Assembly: GCA_037693485.1 (NCBI GenBank)
Contig: CM075344.1
Span: 39,652,501-39,716,500, forward strand
Length of the DNA stretch: 64,000 bases
Direction of reading: 5' to 3'
From: Kitagawia praeruptora
Taxonomy: Eukaryota > Streptophyta > Magnoliopsida > Apiales > Apiaceae
Shown: positions 43,276-56,200 of the stretch, piece by piece
How the letters are laid out: each line of letters begins with the position of its first letter
How positions within the stretch are numbered: the first letter of the stretch is position 1
Translations under genes and position numbers: made by a program
The notes under the pieces: model-generated
The model's database searches: none
What the model was told of the DNA's origin: nothing
Seen by the model: only the letters and a program-made list of their open reading frames with translations

Positions 43276-45666
43276 CTATCTAGGGGGATCAGCAGGGGAG
43301 GAGGTTTTTGAATGCACTCTAAAACACAGGCACCTATCTTTCATTGAATCAGACTCACTTGCATACTCTTTAAATCTGTATTCTTCCTGTTTTGAATTTG
43401 GAGGTACTTTTCCTTCACTGTAACATTGACTACATAGAATAAAATGAGATTTCATTTCCTTAAAACGACAACCAAGAATTGAGTAGCGGCAAATGGCACA
43501 AGTGTGTTTACCATGGCGATTTCTATCCCCTGTCTCATATTTTAATAGAGACGACATGATACCAAAACCCCACTCAGGATCATCAAACATTGCAAGAAAC
43601 TCTGTTAAGGAAATCAACGAAAAATCTGCTTCTCCGTGTATTTCTAGCAGCATGTCACTAACCCCATAACAAGACATATAAATTCTTCTTAACACCTTAA
43701 TGTACCTCAAGGCATCAGCTTTCTTTATTTGAGTAGCATATTCATTAACAGAACGCCATGCAAGTGCATCAAATGCAACTCGCTTTCTCCGTTCTGGTGG
43801 GCCACTACACATAGGGGCAATTACGGCAAAAAACATGCCTAAATCCACCCTTCCTGATTCTGTTTCATCCAAAACAGACAGTATTTTCTGGTTCATGGCT
43901 TTAACAGCTACAACAAACGATTCAGGCTTCAAGAAACTAAGTAACCTGTAAAGAATTTCCTCAAGTGAAGCCTTGCGAATAGACTTCCCTGCAACTCCAC
44001 TGTTGGAGTAGGACGCTGGTGCATTACTTATATTCATCTCCTTCTTTAATAGATCAACATTACAATAGCTTAACCTAGTGACTCTCTGAAAAGATCTAAC
44101 ATCAATAACATTAGCCAACTCCTTCCTTGATGTCGTCTTTTTACCAACGATCTTGAACTTTGAGGGCTCCATAGTTACAAAGCTTTCTTCCATATTGCCA
44201 GCCCCATTCCCCTTAAACTTCTTCTTTTGTAAAAGATTTATATGTGCTATTGCATCATGCAGTTCAACCCTGTTTGTCATTTTTAAAGCTTCCTTCAAAG
44301 CTTTCTTGGCATCCTCAATTTCCCCAGCTCCTAATAACGAGACTGCCTTATTCAATTGAGCTCTCCAATGACTTGGCCACACGCCCAAAACCCTAGTATA
44401 CATCTCGCAAGCTCTTTGATACCTACCAATATCCATATAAAGCCCACCTAAATTGTACAATGCATCAATGTGACCAGGATTCAAATCAATAGCTTTCTGA
44501 AACTCCTTAATCGCATTCTCATCATCACCCAAACCATGCAAGGCCGAAGCCAAATCACAATGTGCATCCGCATAATCATGCTTCATATAAATAGCCTCTT
44601 CTAAAGCCTTCACAGCTGCTTTATACTCTCCAACCCCAAAAAGGGCACTACCCAAAAGCTTCAAAGCCCTAAAATGAGTCGGACACAAAATAGCAGCCTC
44701 TCGATAATGTTCACAAGCACCAACAACCAAACCTTCACCCTCAAGCGCAATCCCCAAATTCACATGAATTTGTGGCAACATATAACCCCATGCATGCCCA
44801 TTACCTTCCGCAGCATCCAACGCAACCAAAAACTCCTCCTTGGCCTCTCTCCCTTTCCCGACAACATACAAACAATTCCCCGCCCTAAAATGTGCCCTCA
44901 CATCCGCATGCTCCAACTCACACGCTCTCTTAAAACTAACATACCCCTCATTAAACAACCGATTCTCATACAAAACCCTCCCAATCGCCATATGTCCATC
45001 AAATGCCTCGGACCGCGATTTCCCCCCATCAACCCTCCCTCTCAACCCACCCAACTCCTTGACAAACACCTCATACCCACTCCCACTCTCCTCCCAATCC
45101 ACCCTCTTCTCACATATCCCTCCCAAATCCCTAGTCCAACCATTATCCGAAAAACCATCGAAACTAAAATTACCCCCTTTGGAAACCCCATCATCACCCT
45201 CACTCTCCTTCAATCTCCTAACCAACACCTCCAATTCATCCAAAATCTTCCACGTGTTATCAAACACAATCTCATGATTCGCATTGCATACATTCTTCAA
45301 AGGCTCAACAACGTCCTTTTCTTCATCAATCACATTTACGCTTTCGTGTCCAGATTCTTCACGATCATCTTGATTCAAATATAAACCTAACGCATCAAAA
45401 TCACGGTCCACGTCACCAGCACCATCATCATAAGTTTTTAGAAGACCAACATGAGTTAAACCATTATTACCATCAATGTAATCATTGTAGGTTTTAAAAA
45501 CCTCGTCAAGAATAGCACTGATTTGCTCGTCGGAAAATTTAACCCTAGGATTAACGGCGACCACGAGCGCCGCCATTTCTTCACGGTTCAAACCACCGTC
45601 TCGATTAAAGTCGAATTTCTTGAAGATTTTTTTTACTTTCTCTGATCTGCTGATACGAGGACTCAT
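43276..45666 (-). CDS. EF-hand and tetratricopeptide-repeat protein (796 aa, single exon; At1g05150/At2g32450-like)
   Basis: The ORF has no introns and starts at ATG 45666 (MSPRISRSEKVKKIFKKFDF). A canonical EF-hand loop, DFNRDGGLNREE (residues 19-30), has Asp, Asn, Asp and Glu at the Ca-binding places. A low-complexity acidic linker follows, then from about residue 225 a row of TPR motifs such as YADAHCDLASALHGLGDDEN and HIDALYNLGGLYMDIGRYQR. The C-terminal part ends in a cysteine cluster (CAIC...CSQC) that looks like a zinc-binding finger. Order and length agree with the Arabidopsis 'calcium-binding tetratricopeptide family' proteins At1g05150 and At2g32450, whose exact role I do not know. 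TPRs imply protein binding, and Ca-dependence is inferred from the EF-hand. Its start is 1.5 kb from the KIN-7 start, so the two genes are divergent. Confidence 0.92.
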   Translation of the reverse strand: MSPRISRSEKVKKIFKKFDFNRDGGLNREEMAALVVAVNPRVKFSDEQISAILDEVFKTYNDYIDGNNGLTHVGLLKTYDDGAGDVDRDFDALGLYLNQDDREESGHESVNVIDEEKDVVEPLKNVCNANHEIVFDNTWKILDELEVLVRRLKESEGDDGVSKGGNFSFDGFSDNGWTRDLGGICEKRVDWEESGSGYEVFVKELGGLRGRVDGGKSRSEAFDGHMAIGRVLYENRLFNEGYVSFKRACELEHADVRAHFRAGNCLYVVGKGREAKEEFLVALDAAEGNGHAWGYMLPQIHVNLGIALEGEGLVVGACEHYREAAILCPTHFRALKLLGSALFGVGEYKAAVKALEEAIYMKHDYADAHCDLASALHGLGDDENAIKEFQKAIDLNPGHIDALYNLGGLYMDIGRYQRACEMYTRVLGVWPSHWRAQLNKAVSLLGAGEIEDAKKALKEALKMTNRVELHDAIAHINLLQKKKFKGNGAGNMEESFVTMEPSKFKIVGKKTTSRKELANVIDVRSFQRVTRLSYCNVDLLKKEMNISNAPASYSNSGVAGKSIRKASLEEILYRLLSFLKPESFVVAVKAMNQKILSVLDETESGRVDLGMFFAVIAPMCSGPPERRKRVAFDALAWRSVNEYATQIKKADALRYIKVLRRIYMSCYGVSDMLLEIHGEADFSLISLTEFLAMFDDPEWGFGIMSSLLKYETGDRNRHGKHTCAICRYSILGCRFKEMKSHFILCSQCYSEGKVPPNSKQEEYRFKEYASESDSMKDRCLCFRVHSKTSSPADPPR

Positions 45667-47204
45667 CTTTTTTTTTTTCAGTTAGGGGGAAATAAAATTT
45701 GCATGGCTCGTTTCATGTTTTCTTGGTCTTTTTATTTTCTTTCCTTCTAATAACATATATTAGATTATACTAAAGAAAAATATGTAGTGATCTTTAGGGG
45801 AAATTCCAAAAAAAAATATTTATTATTTAGGTGTTGGTAGTAGTTTGAGAAAGGGGAAGCACCGAAAAATCCTCTGTCTTCACAAACAACCGTTTTTTGC
45901 TGAAATGAGATCCTCCTTGTCTGCTCTCCAACTCCTATGTCCATTCTTGGTCCATTTCTCTCCCTCCTATTGTTCTCTGGGAACAAGAGTGTACCCCTAG
46001 CATTATTTTATAGGTAAACATGCATCTATTATCTATCGTTTCTCCTATACTTTCATGTTAGCATGTTCTAAATCTTTGATACATGAGATTAAATCTAAAT
46101 TTCGAAGTGCGGATTCCATGTTTATAGTTTTCTTTATTTCTCTGAATCATTGTCTCTGCATGTATCACTTCATTGAAACAACATAAAATTTGAACAAACA
46201 AATAGAAAAGGATAGATTGGTAGCTTTGCTGGATGTCAATTAATCATATGATCAATGACAGAAGGTTCAGTACATGCAACTAATAGATTCAAAGTTTATA
46301 TTAAAAAACATCACTATGAAATCATTTATGATAATGTTCGCTGGGTTCATATTTGTGCGTTTATACGCATAAAACTTACTAGCTTTGTTTGGTCGGTCGG
46401 AGAGAATGAAATGTAAAGAGAAATAGTGATTAAGGAGAAAAAATGGAGAGAGAAGGGAAGAGTGGTAAAAAAACAATTGCAAATTTTCTATGAGAGGTCT
46501 GTGAAGAGATAGAGTAATATGGAGCATTACTTCTTAAATTGACGAGTTTGATCATTTATGTTCAATCATCAAACATGACATAATACATTCCATTCCCCCT
46601 AATTTCATTCACTCCAACTAATTAATAAAACAGTAGTCTTATATTGTGTATAAAATTTTAGTCCTTTATACCTTCATGGATATGTGTAAGATATTTGGTC
46701 TATGTAAAAGAAGGGAGATTTTGTTCTGAGTAGGTACATTAGATTTTCAGAAATGTGTTTGTTGCTTGCAATTGCTGAATTCATTTGTCTATGTCGCATA
46801 TGATGACTAAAATGCATAGTGATATTTTAAAACAGGATCTTGTTATACATCTGGGATTCAGGTTAGCCGTAAAAACCTTCTTCAAGCAAAGAGCACATGA
46901 CAACACAGTAATAGAGCAGTGATATAATGACAACATTAATAGATAAGGGCTGAAGTTTTGAGGTTAGAGTTCTCTATATACTTCTTATGCAAATATGAAT
47001 AATTTTTTGTTGATCTAGGAGGTAACTAGTACCTGTGATTGCTCTTGCTTGCAGATAATAGTACTGTTAGAGATTCCGATATACATCAGTATAACTATCT
47101 TTTGAGATCGATCGGTCTCTCTTGCAATTGTGCAAGAGAGAAAACCCTTGCAGTTTCTTTTGCCTAGCTCATTAAATTTTCTTCACTGGTCCTTGACAAA
47201 AGAG
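45667..47204. promoter_or_regulatory. Divergent intergenic region between the TPR gene and KIN-7
   Basis: This 1.5-kb stretch must contain the promoters of both genes. No clear TATA is assignable. Around 46380-46625 there is a possible MITE: GGTCGGAGAGAATGAAAT on the left and an imperfect inverted partner (ATTTCATTCACTCCAACT, about 46603-46620) on the right. No target duplication could be confirmed. Confidence 0.4.
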
Positions 47205-50200
47205 ATGAGGTCATTTAAAGATGACGAGTCAATACGCTCGATGCAATCATCAGATTCACAAGTGTCAAGTGCACCTGGAGAGAAAATATTGGTAGCAGTA
47301 AGGTTGAGGCCTTTAAATGAGAAAGAAAAAGCAAGGGGTGATGCTTCGGATTGGGAATGCATTAATAACAGTACCATTATATATAAGCATGGCTTACCTG
47401 AAAAATCATTGTTTCCATCAGCCTATAGATTTGGTAAGCAATAGCTTAACTCTATTTTTAGCAAATTATTTATATTAGTATTGTCTTTCAAGTCTATTTT
47501 GCATTGTGAACCAACCATACTCTGAATTACTAAAACGAACCTTAAAAACATGAATTATGCTCCCTCAAGTTGCTTATTGTTCCTGGATATACTCAGTATT
47601 TAGGGTAGAAACTGGCAATCTTAGAACAATCCTTCTCTTTCCAAGAATGCTAATCTTATATTTATGAAAACAGTAGTAAATACATAACAGTTGTGAACTC
47701 CTTAATTTGAAGATTTTATAAGGGTACATGGTCACAAGATATGATTTGACTTGCATACTAAAAACTACTAGTAAAGATTCTGCTGCTGCTGAGTTGACCA
47801 TATATATACCAATATTCAAGATTTGTCATGGCATGATCCCTAACACATCGATCAACGGTTTGGTGGATAGACAAAGTATTTGCATCTGAGTGCTCCACAA
47901 AGCAGGTATATCAGGAGGGACCCAAAAATGTTGCTCTTTCAGTTGTCAGTGGCATAAACAGTGAGTGTTATTCATGTCCTCAGTTATTGTAACGTTTTAT
48001 TCTTTCTTTACCTTAAACGTTACAGTTCAGACATCAATTTTATATTTTCTCCAGCAAGTATTTTTGCATATGGACAGACAAATAGCGGAAAGACATACAC
48101 CATGCGTGGAATCACTGAATATACAATGGCTGATATATTTGATTACATACATGAGGTACGAAATTTATTGACTTTTGTTGCACTAAGATTAATATCTTTG
48201 TCATCTTAAAGCTTTATTGCAGTGGTGTATCATCAGTTTCTACTTTACGTCTTTTTAGCATCACGAGAGAGAATTCGTATTAAAATTCTCTGCTATGGAG
48301 ATATACAATGAATCAGTGAGAGACCTCCTCGGCTTGGATAATACACCACTTAGACTTCTTGATGATCCAGAGGTAAAAATTGTACCACTTAAATGTTCTA
48401 GATTAATAAGATGGCCACAAGCATCCAAGTCACCCGGTTTTTTCTGCAGAGGGGGACTGTTGTTGAAAAACTTACCGAGGTGACTTTAAGAGACTGGAGT
48501 CATTTGAAAGAACTACTGGCTGTATGTGAAGGTAAAAGCATTCATGTGGTCCTGGACTCCTGATTAGACAAGGACGTGAATTTACTCTGATGTTCTACCC
48601 TTGCAGCTGAAAGGCAAATTGGAGAGACCTCTTCAAACGAGACGAGCTCTAGATCTCATCAGATAATACGATTGGTATGCTAGCTAATAAACGAGTTATA
48701 TATACAATTCCTTATGTACATCTTAATTATATAGATTGATCCCTGCAGACAGTGGAAAGCTCTGCTTGTGAGTTTTTAGGTGCTTATGATTCAAGCAAAC
48801 TTGCAGCTTCTGTGGTAAGAAAGAGTAATGTTTAAAGGATTTATTCCGAGCTTGATTTAGGTGTCATGTAGTATGCATATTGAATGAAGAGCTAACAGTC
48901 TTGATGGTTTTAGAGTTTTGTTGATCTAGCTGGAAGTGAGCGTGCTTCTCAAACCTTATCTGCTGGAGCACGACTAAAGGAAGGCAGCCACATAAATCGT
49001 AGTCTACTGACACTAGGGACTGTTGTCCGCAAATTAAGGTGGTTCTTTCCATTTCCATTCTTTTCCATCTTACCTTAGGAATCCATTTCAATTTCGGTCC
49101 AGCAAGTGCCGTATAAATTGAGATATATGTCTTATGAACTCTGATCTACTTCATTGTTGCATCACGTCAGATTTAAATCATTTACAAAAAAAATTACTGA
49201 TTAGAAAAATCACCTATGAGAACAGATCAGGTCCCATGCTAGTTTGATATCATTCATATGCATAACTAAGTCGGCATTCCTAGGACCTGGTTAGTATTAA
49301 TACCAGAGCTAAGTTGTACACTTTTGCACCTGGATCAGTGTTGTAGCCTTGGTCAAAATTTAATTACATTTTACGTTGCATATAGGTGATACGGTTCCTA
49401 TTAAACTTTTGAAAATTTTCCCATCTTACTTTGAATACATTTTATGCTTTCCTTCTTTAGTTACACCAAGTTGGGAAATGAAGATGATTAGCATGATGGT
49501 TTTAGATTCCTTGTCACCAGATTTCTTATAAAAAAGAATTACATCCAGAGTAGGAAATTTTCTACCAACTCCTTGGTCTACAGTATATGTTAGAGTTTCC
49601 TGCTGCAACTTCTTTGCCTTTTTATCTGCTAATTTCTCAGTGAACTTCCTTTCTTCAGCTTCTAATCACTAGCTACTAAGTGTGACTCTGTCTCTGTTTT
49701 TATCAAGTTATTGGAGCCGATCTCTTCCCTGTCTGGATATATTAGTTATAATTTAATTTGTGAAGTAAATAATGCCATTCTAATGCTAATTGTGGGCGCA
49801 GCAAATCGAAAAACGGGCACGTACCTTTTAGAGACTCCAAGCTGACACGCATACTACAGAACTCTCTAGGAGGCAATGCGAGAACTGCTATAATCTGTAC
49901 TATGAGCCCTGCACATAGTCATGTCGAGCAATCTAGAAATACCCTCTTGTTTGCTGTATGTGCCAAGCAGGTCAGTACTAATGCACATGTCAATGTAGTG
50001 ATGTCGGAGAAGGCTTTAGTAAAGCAATTGCAAAAGGAACTGGCTAGATTGGAGAACGAATTGAGGAGTGTAGCATCAAATTCTGGCTCGGGGAATTCTT
50101 ACTTGTTACTAGGAGAGAAGGAACGTATCATTGAGAAGGTGATCAAACAGATTTCCAAGCTAGCAGATAAACCATTAAATATGTTTAGAAGGAAACACTG

Positions 50201-53200
50201 CTTTTCATGTCATCTCCTATACCTCTTCCAAAGATATACATAGGTGTAAATATATAGCTAACAAATGAATCAGGAACATAAACTGAAAGAGTGACATAAT
50301 AGATAGGGCAACAATAACATATTAGGGAGGGAAAAAAGATTAAGTTATCCGGCTTAGAGTTTAAAGTTTTATTGGTAACTGAATCATGAAGACCTTTGTT
50401 AATGAACTTCCAATAAAAAACATTGAGACTTGATGTAATTGATGAGAAGTATGGATTTCTCTTTTGCCTTATCAGCCTAACATAATAGTATCACATGTGT
50501 GATGGACATGAAACATACGTTGATAATCATTCGAGGCTCTCCTTACCTTTCTTATAAATTATTGTTATTTTAACAGATGAGTTTAGAGATTAAAGAACTA
50601 ACTCAGCAACGTGATCTTGCTCAATCTCATATACAAGAAATGCTACAGTCGACAAGTGACAATCAAGTTTCAAAGACACGGGTAGGTGAAGTGAGTTTAT
50701 TAATTTTGGGTTTCACAAATTTTTGACTCTGATACATTTTCTTCCATATTTTTAAAAAATTAGATTGCAGTGGATCATCTTTCTGACGCTCATGAGAAAA
50801 GATCATGGCACTCTGAAAACTCAGTATCATATTCACCTGAAGTCATTGAGCCTCCTCATCTGGATGCTGCATCAAATAATCCTTATCGTCTTGGCAGACC
50901 TGACAGTTCTGAAGAGCTTTTCTTATCTGATGGCTCTCCTAATGAGTTTATGAATAAATATTTTGGACCTGATTTATCACGTGGCTGGGAGGAAATTTCT
51001 CAAAACAATTATGAAAGTTCTGAAGAGAGTTGCAAGGAGGTGCGATGTGTTGAAATAGAACATGACAAAGATAAACGCTCTGAAACTTCTAGCGTATCAT
51101 CTCCCCTCACAGGAGATGGAGGGTTGGAACATGTTCTTTCTGATCATATTTGTGAAGCTCTAAAGCCAAAGAGTCGGGACATGCAAGCAACAGCTGATGA
51201 AGGTACTGTTGGCAGTAAACCTACAGGATTATCTTCTAGTTTATTTGACACCGGTATGTCTGTGTCTGGAGACATTAATTTACTCAAGTCCAGCATTTTC
51301 AAAGAGGTAGACACGACTATGTATGAGATTTCCGAGAAAGATGTTACACCACTTGATGAATGTGAAATAGGCCTCACTCTAACAACAAAGGAGCCAATGA
51401 TTAATGCCAGTGGTGAAAATGCACCGATACATGACTTCACAAATGAAAATGATATTGTGGACGAAAAGGAGCAGAATACACATACAAGACATGACACTAA
51501 TTCAGACAGCCACATTGATGGTGCCATAGAAAATAAGGAAGTTCTCAAACCTGACCATGAAGTTATACATGAAGAAAATACGGTGAGGATCTCTCTCCCC
51601 CCCCCCCCCCCCCCTTCTCTCTCTCCCTCTCCCTCCCCCTCCCTCTCTCTCTCTCCCTCCCAGAAAAAAAGGAAGCAAGTCTTACTTTTCTCACTGATAT
51701 AGACCAAACTTATTATCCAATTAAGATATCTGCCATGTTGGCATGTTGCTGCACCCTTGAACACATAGCACTCTAGCTGACTAGAATGTAGAAGTACATT
51801 CACTTTGTACATACAATTTAACAACTAGCAACATGTGTTTTTCTACTTCAGGGTTTCTTAACTGAAGTTAGTACGCTTTTGTAAATGTTTTACTTCTGAG
51901 AATCTGTGTGGATCATTTATTTGTTCCATTTGTTTCCTATCTACGCTTAAGAAAGTTTCTATAGATGTATAGTTTTAACTTGTGTGTTTCATCATAAGCA
52001 CTAGATGGCATTTAAGCATTCTATTAAACCACTTCTGTACAATGATGGGAAGTTCTTTTTTCAACAGGAAGATACTTCAGTACCTCTATATATAAATTGA
52101 ACCTGTGAAAATTTTTAACATTCTAAAGTGAAGATGACTTTTTCCTCACAAGTACTTATTATCTTTTTAAATAGAGATTATTGACTTTCACTGATTAGTG
52201 ATATCTTTCATTTATACTGGACTCTTTATTAAACGGCAGGTACAGGATACCGAAGGAAACAAATGCGAGGTAATTGTTAAAAGCGACAATGAGTCAACAA
52301 ACCTTCATAGTCCTGAAAACCAATTTCCTGATTGGAAACTAGAATTTGAGAGGCAGAGGAAGCAGATAATTCAACTTTGGGATGCATGCTACATGCCATT
52401 GGTTCACAGAACCTACTTCTTTCTTCTATTTCAAGGAGACCAATCAGACTCTGTGTACATGGAAGTGGAATCTAGACGATTGTCCTTCCTCAAGCAGACG
52501 GCTTCTCGTGGAAAAAGGTACTTCTTTCGCAGATTTTTCACTGTTCACGTGCAACTTCCACATGCTTATTATTTTTTCACTCAAAGCATTTTATCTTAAA
52601 TTTTTGTGCTAAGTCCCTCAATATAATTCTTTTCATTTATGGAAGGTAAAAACCACGGAACCTGCTCCGAATGTTTCCACTATAATGATAATAATGGTTA
52701 CAATATTCTCTCTCAAGTTTACGAAGTAACACTTGAGGCACAACTGAATAGAAATACAGCGATTCACTACTCCTTCGGTACTGGACCGGATAACCTGGAC
52801 AGAACTATCCCTTCGGTACTTGACCGGATAACCTGGAGGACTCCCCTTGTTGCGGCTGCAATAGCTGGACGAACTCCTAATGCTGTAAACCTAGATGGCT
52901 ACAGCCCGACCAAACTCTCACACTAACTCACCTGAAACGAAAGAATAGAGTAGCACGAGGGCCCCCTATCCTGACTTGCCTGAAACTACCGCAAGGTAAG
53001 TTTCCTACTAGACGGACTATCTAGCAGCTATAAACTAAGAAATGAGGGAGAGAAGAGAGTAAGATGTTTTGGTGTGTTTAACTAATGAATGGGGAGGGGG
53101 TATATATAGGTGATATAAGGTGTGGTAGATATGGTAGGTGTAGTGTGAAATTGGAAATAAACTATACATTTGGTGGCACAAATTGTAGGCTACCTAACAA

Positions 53201-56200
53201 TCTCCCCCTATTTCCAAACTCACAACTAATCACTTGCACTCCATACCTGCACCCCGCTTGCACAGCTCCAACTTTTCTCGCGGAACCACCTTTGTCATCA
53301 TATCAGACGGATTCTTATCCGTGTGTATCTTCTCTATCTGTATCACCCCATCTTCGACCTGTTCCCGTAGCCAATGATAACGTACATTAATATGCTTAGT
53401 ACGACTGTGACAAGTAGCATTCTTGCTCAAGTCAATAGCACTCTGGCTATCACAATACAACTCAAAGTTGTCTTGCCTCTGACCCAATTCTTGGAGAAAC
53501 CGCTTTAACCAAACCAGCTCCTTACCTGCTTCACAAGCAGCAATATACTCTGATTCGGTTGTTGACAACGCAACACACTTTTGCAACTCGGACTTCCATG
53601 CTACAGCTCCCCCTGCAAAAGTGAAAAGCATCCCTAACATGGACTTCATCCCATCTGGATGTCCTGCCATGTCAGCATCTGTAAAACCTTCCAAGACTGG
53701 TTCACCGTGTCCATACTTCAAGCATAACCCGGAAGTGCCCTTGAGATATCTGAGAATCCACTTCACTGCTTCCCAGTGCTTTCTTCCTGGATTTGATAGA
53801 TATCTACTCACAACTCCAACAGCATGAGCAATATCTGGTCTTGTACAAACCAATGCATACATAAGACTCCCCACTGCGGATGAGTAGGGAACTTCCTCCA
53901 TATCCTCCTTCTCCTTGTCTGTTGACGGACACATTTTCTTATCCAGTTTAAAATGTCCCGCCAATGGCATGCTAACAGGTTTAGCATCATCCATATTGAA
54001 CCTTTTCAATACCCGTTCAATATATCCCTGTTGTGAAAGCCACAACCTCCGAGTTGTTCTGTCACGAACAATCTTCATCCCTAGGATTTGTTTTGCTGGA
54101 CCCAAATCTTTCATATCAAAGAACTTGGACAAATCTTCTTTCAGCTTGCGGATCATGTTAGCATCTTGGCCGACCACTAACATATCATCAACATAAAGCA
54201 GCAGGATAATGAAGTTACCGTTAGGAAACCTTTGCACATAAGCACAGTGATCCGATGCAGTTCTCTTGAACTTATGATTCCTCATGAATGAATCAAACTT
54301 TTTGTACCACTGTCTTGGCGCTTGCTTAAGCCCGTATAAACTCTTCTTGAGTTTACAAACCATGTGCTCCTTCCCTTTCACTTCAAATCCTTCTGGCTGG
54401 TGCATGTAGATCTCTTCCTTCAAATCTCCATGAAGGAATGCAGTTTTCACATCTAACTGCTCAAGCTCAAGATCCATGCTAGCCGCTAATCCGAGAACTG
54501 TTCGGATTGATGTCATCTTTACAACCGGAGAAAAGATTTCATCGAAATCAGTGCCTTCCTTCTGTGCAAAGCCTTTAACCACCAAGCGTGCTTTATACTT
54601 TACAAGCTTTTCATCATCCCTTTTAACTTTGAAGACCCATTTGTTCCTCAAAGCCTTCCGTCCTCTCGGAAGTGTAGTCAACTCATAAGTTTCATTCTTG
54701 TTTAAAGAATCCATCTCCTCTTGCATTGCTTTCAACCAACAATTGCTTTCTTTTCTGAGTCTTGACTTCCTCAAAGGTCTCGGGCTCCCCCTCATCAGCA
54801 ATTAAGATATACTCGGATGAAAGATATCTTCCTGATGGTCTCCGTTCTCTCGTAGAACGTCGTGGCTGAGTTTCTTCAGCTTCAGGCTGAGGCGGTAGCT
54901 CCCCCTGCTCAGCAGCCTCATCATCTGCCGTATCATCTCCATCATCTTCTAATGTATCTGGATTTCTAGCTTGCCTTGGTTGTTGAGTGCTCCCAAAATT
55001 CTCATAATTTTGAGACTCATGGAAAACCACATCCCTGCTCCTGAATATCTTCTTCGATTCAGGATTCCACAACCGATACCCGAACTCAGGATCCCCGTAG
55101 CCAACGAGAATACACGGAGTTGATTTATCTTTAAGCTTTGTTCTATGCTCCTTTGGGATGTGTGCAAAAGCCTTGCATCCAAACACCCGCAATTAGGAAT
55201 AGGACACATCCTTTTCTAACCAGATCTTCTCTGGAATCTCAAAATTCAGAGGTGCCGATGGAGATCGATTGATCAAGTAGCAAGCTGTTCTTACAGCTTC
55301 TCCCCAAAATGACTTTGGCAATTTAGACATTTTCAACATGCATCTGACTCGTTCAGCAATGGTACGGTTCATTCTTTCCGCAACGCCATTCTGTTGTGGA
55401 GTGCCAGGAACTGTTCTTTCATGCCGGATACCATGCTTTGCAAGATACTCTTTAAACTCTTTTGAAGTGTACTCCCCCCCGTTGTCACTACGAAGGCACT
55501 TCAGTTGTTTCCTTGTTGATCTTTCAACCATGGCATGAAACTTCTGGAAGTACTCAAACACTTGATCTTTGGATTTGAGTATCTCAACCCACACCTTTCG
55601 AGATGCTTCATCAATGAAGGTAACAAAGTACCTATTTCCGCTTAAGGACTCCACCTCAAACGGACCACATACATCAGAATAAACTCTTTCTAACAGCTCC
55701 GACTTTTTCTTCAATGGACTGCTAAAAGCTACTCTATGTTGTTTCCCGAATAAACAATATTCGCACGGCTGCAATGCAGTTCCTTTAGCAAATGGAATGA
55801 GGGATTTCTTTGCTAGAATCTGCAGCCCTTTCTCGCTCATGTGACCAAGCCTCTTGTGCCACAAACTTGCAGAAGCTTCATCTTCAACTGTATTCAACTC
55901 ATTTGAACACATCGTCACTTGTGTCTTGTACAAAGAGCCACAAGTGGAACCTCTTGCAACCACCAACGAACCCGTAGTAAGCTTCCACCTTCCACCACTG
56001 AAGGTATTTACGTACCCCTGCTTGTCTAACGCCATGCCAGAAATCAAGTTGAGCCGTAAGTCCGGAACATGCCTGACATCTTTCAAAGTCATTGAACAAC
56101 CCGTGTTTGTCTCAATACAGATGTCACCAATGCCTGCGATCTTTGACTGATCTGAGTTACCCATTCTTACAGTACCAAAGTCCCCTGACTTGTACGTCGT

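Noticed and set aside
44674..45384. 236-codon plus-strand ORF
   Set aside because: It lies wholly antisense inside the EF-hand/TPR gene, has no domain and a composition expected from the reverse strand of a coding region.
51144..51824. 226-codon minus-strand ORF
   Set aside because: It is the antisense of KIN-7 exon 11 and runs through the GA/CT microsatellite; no domain.
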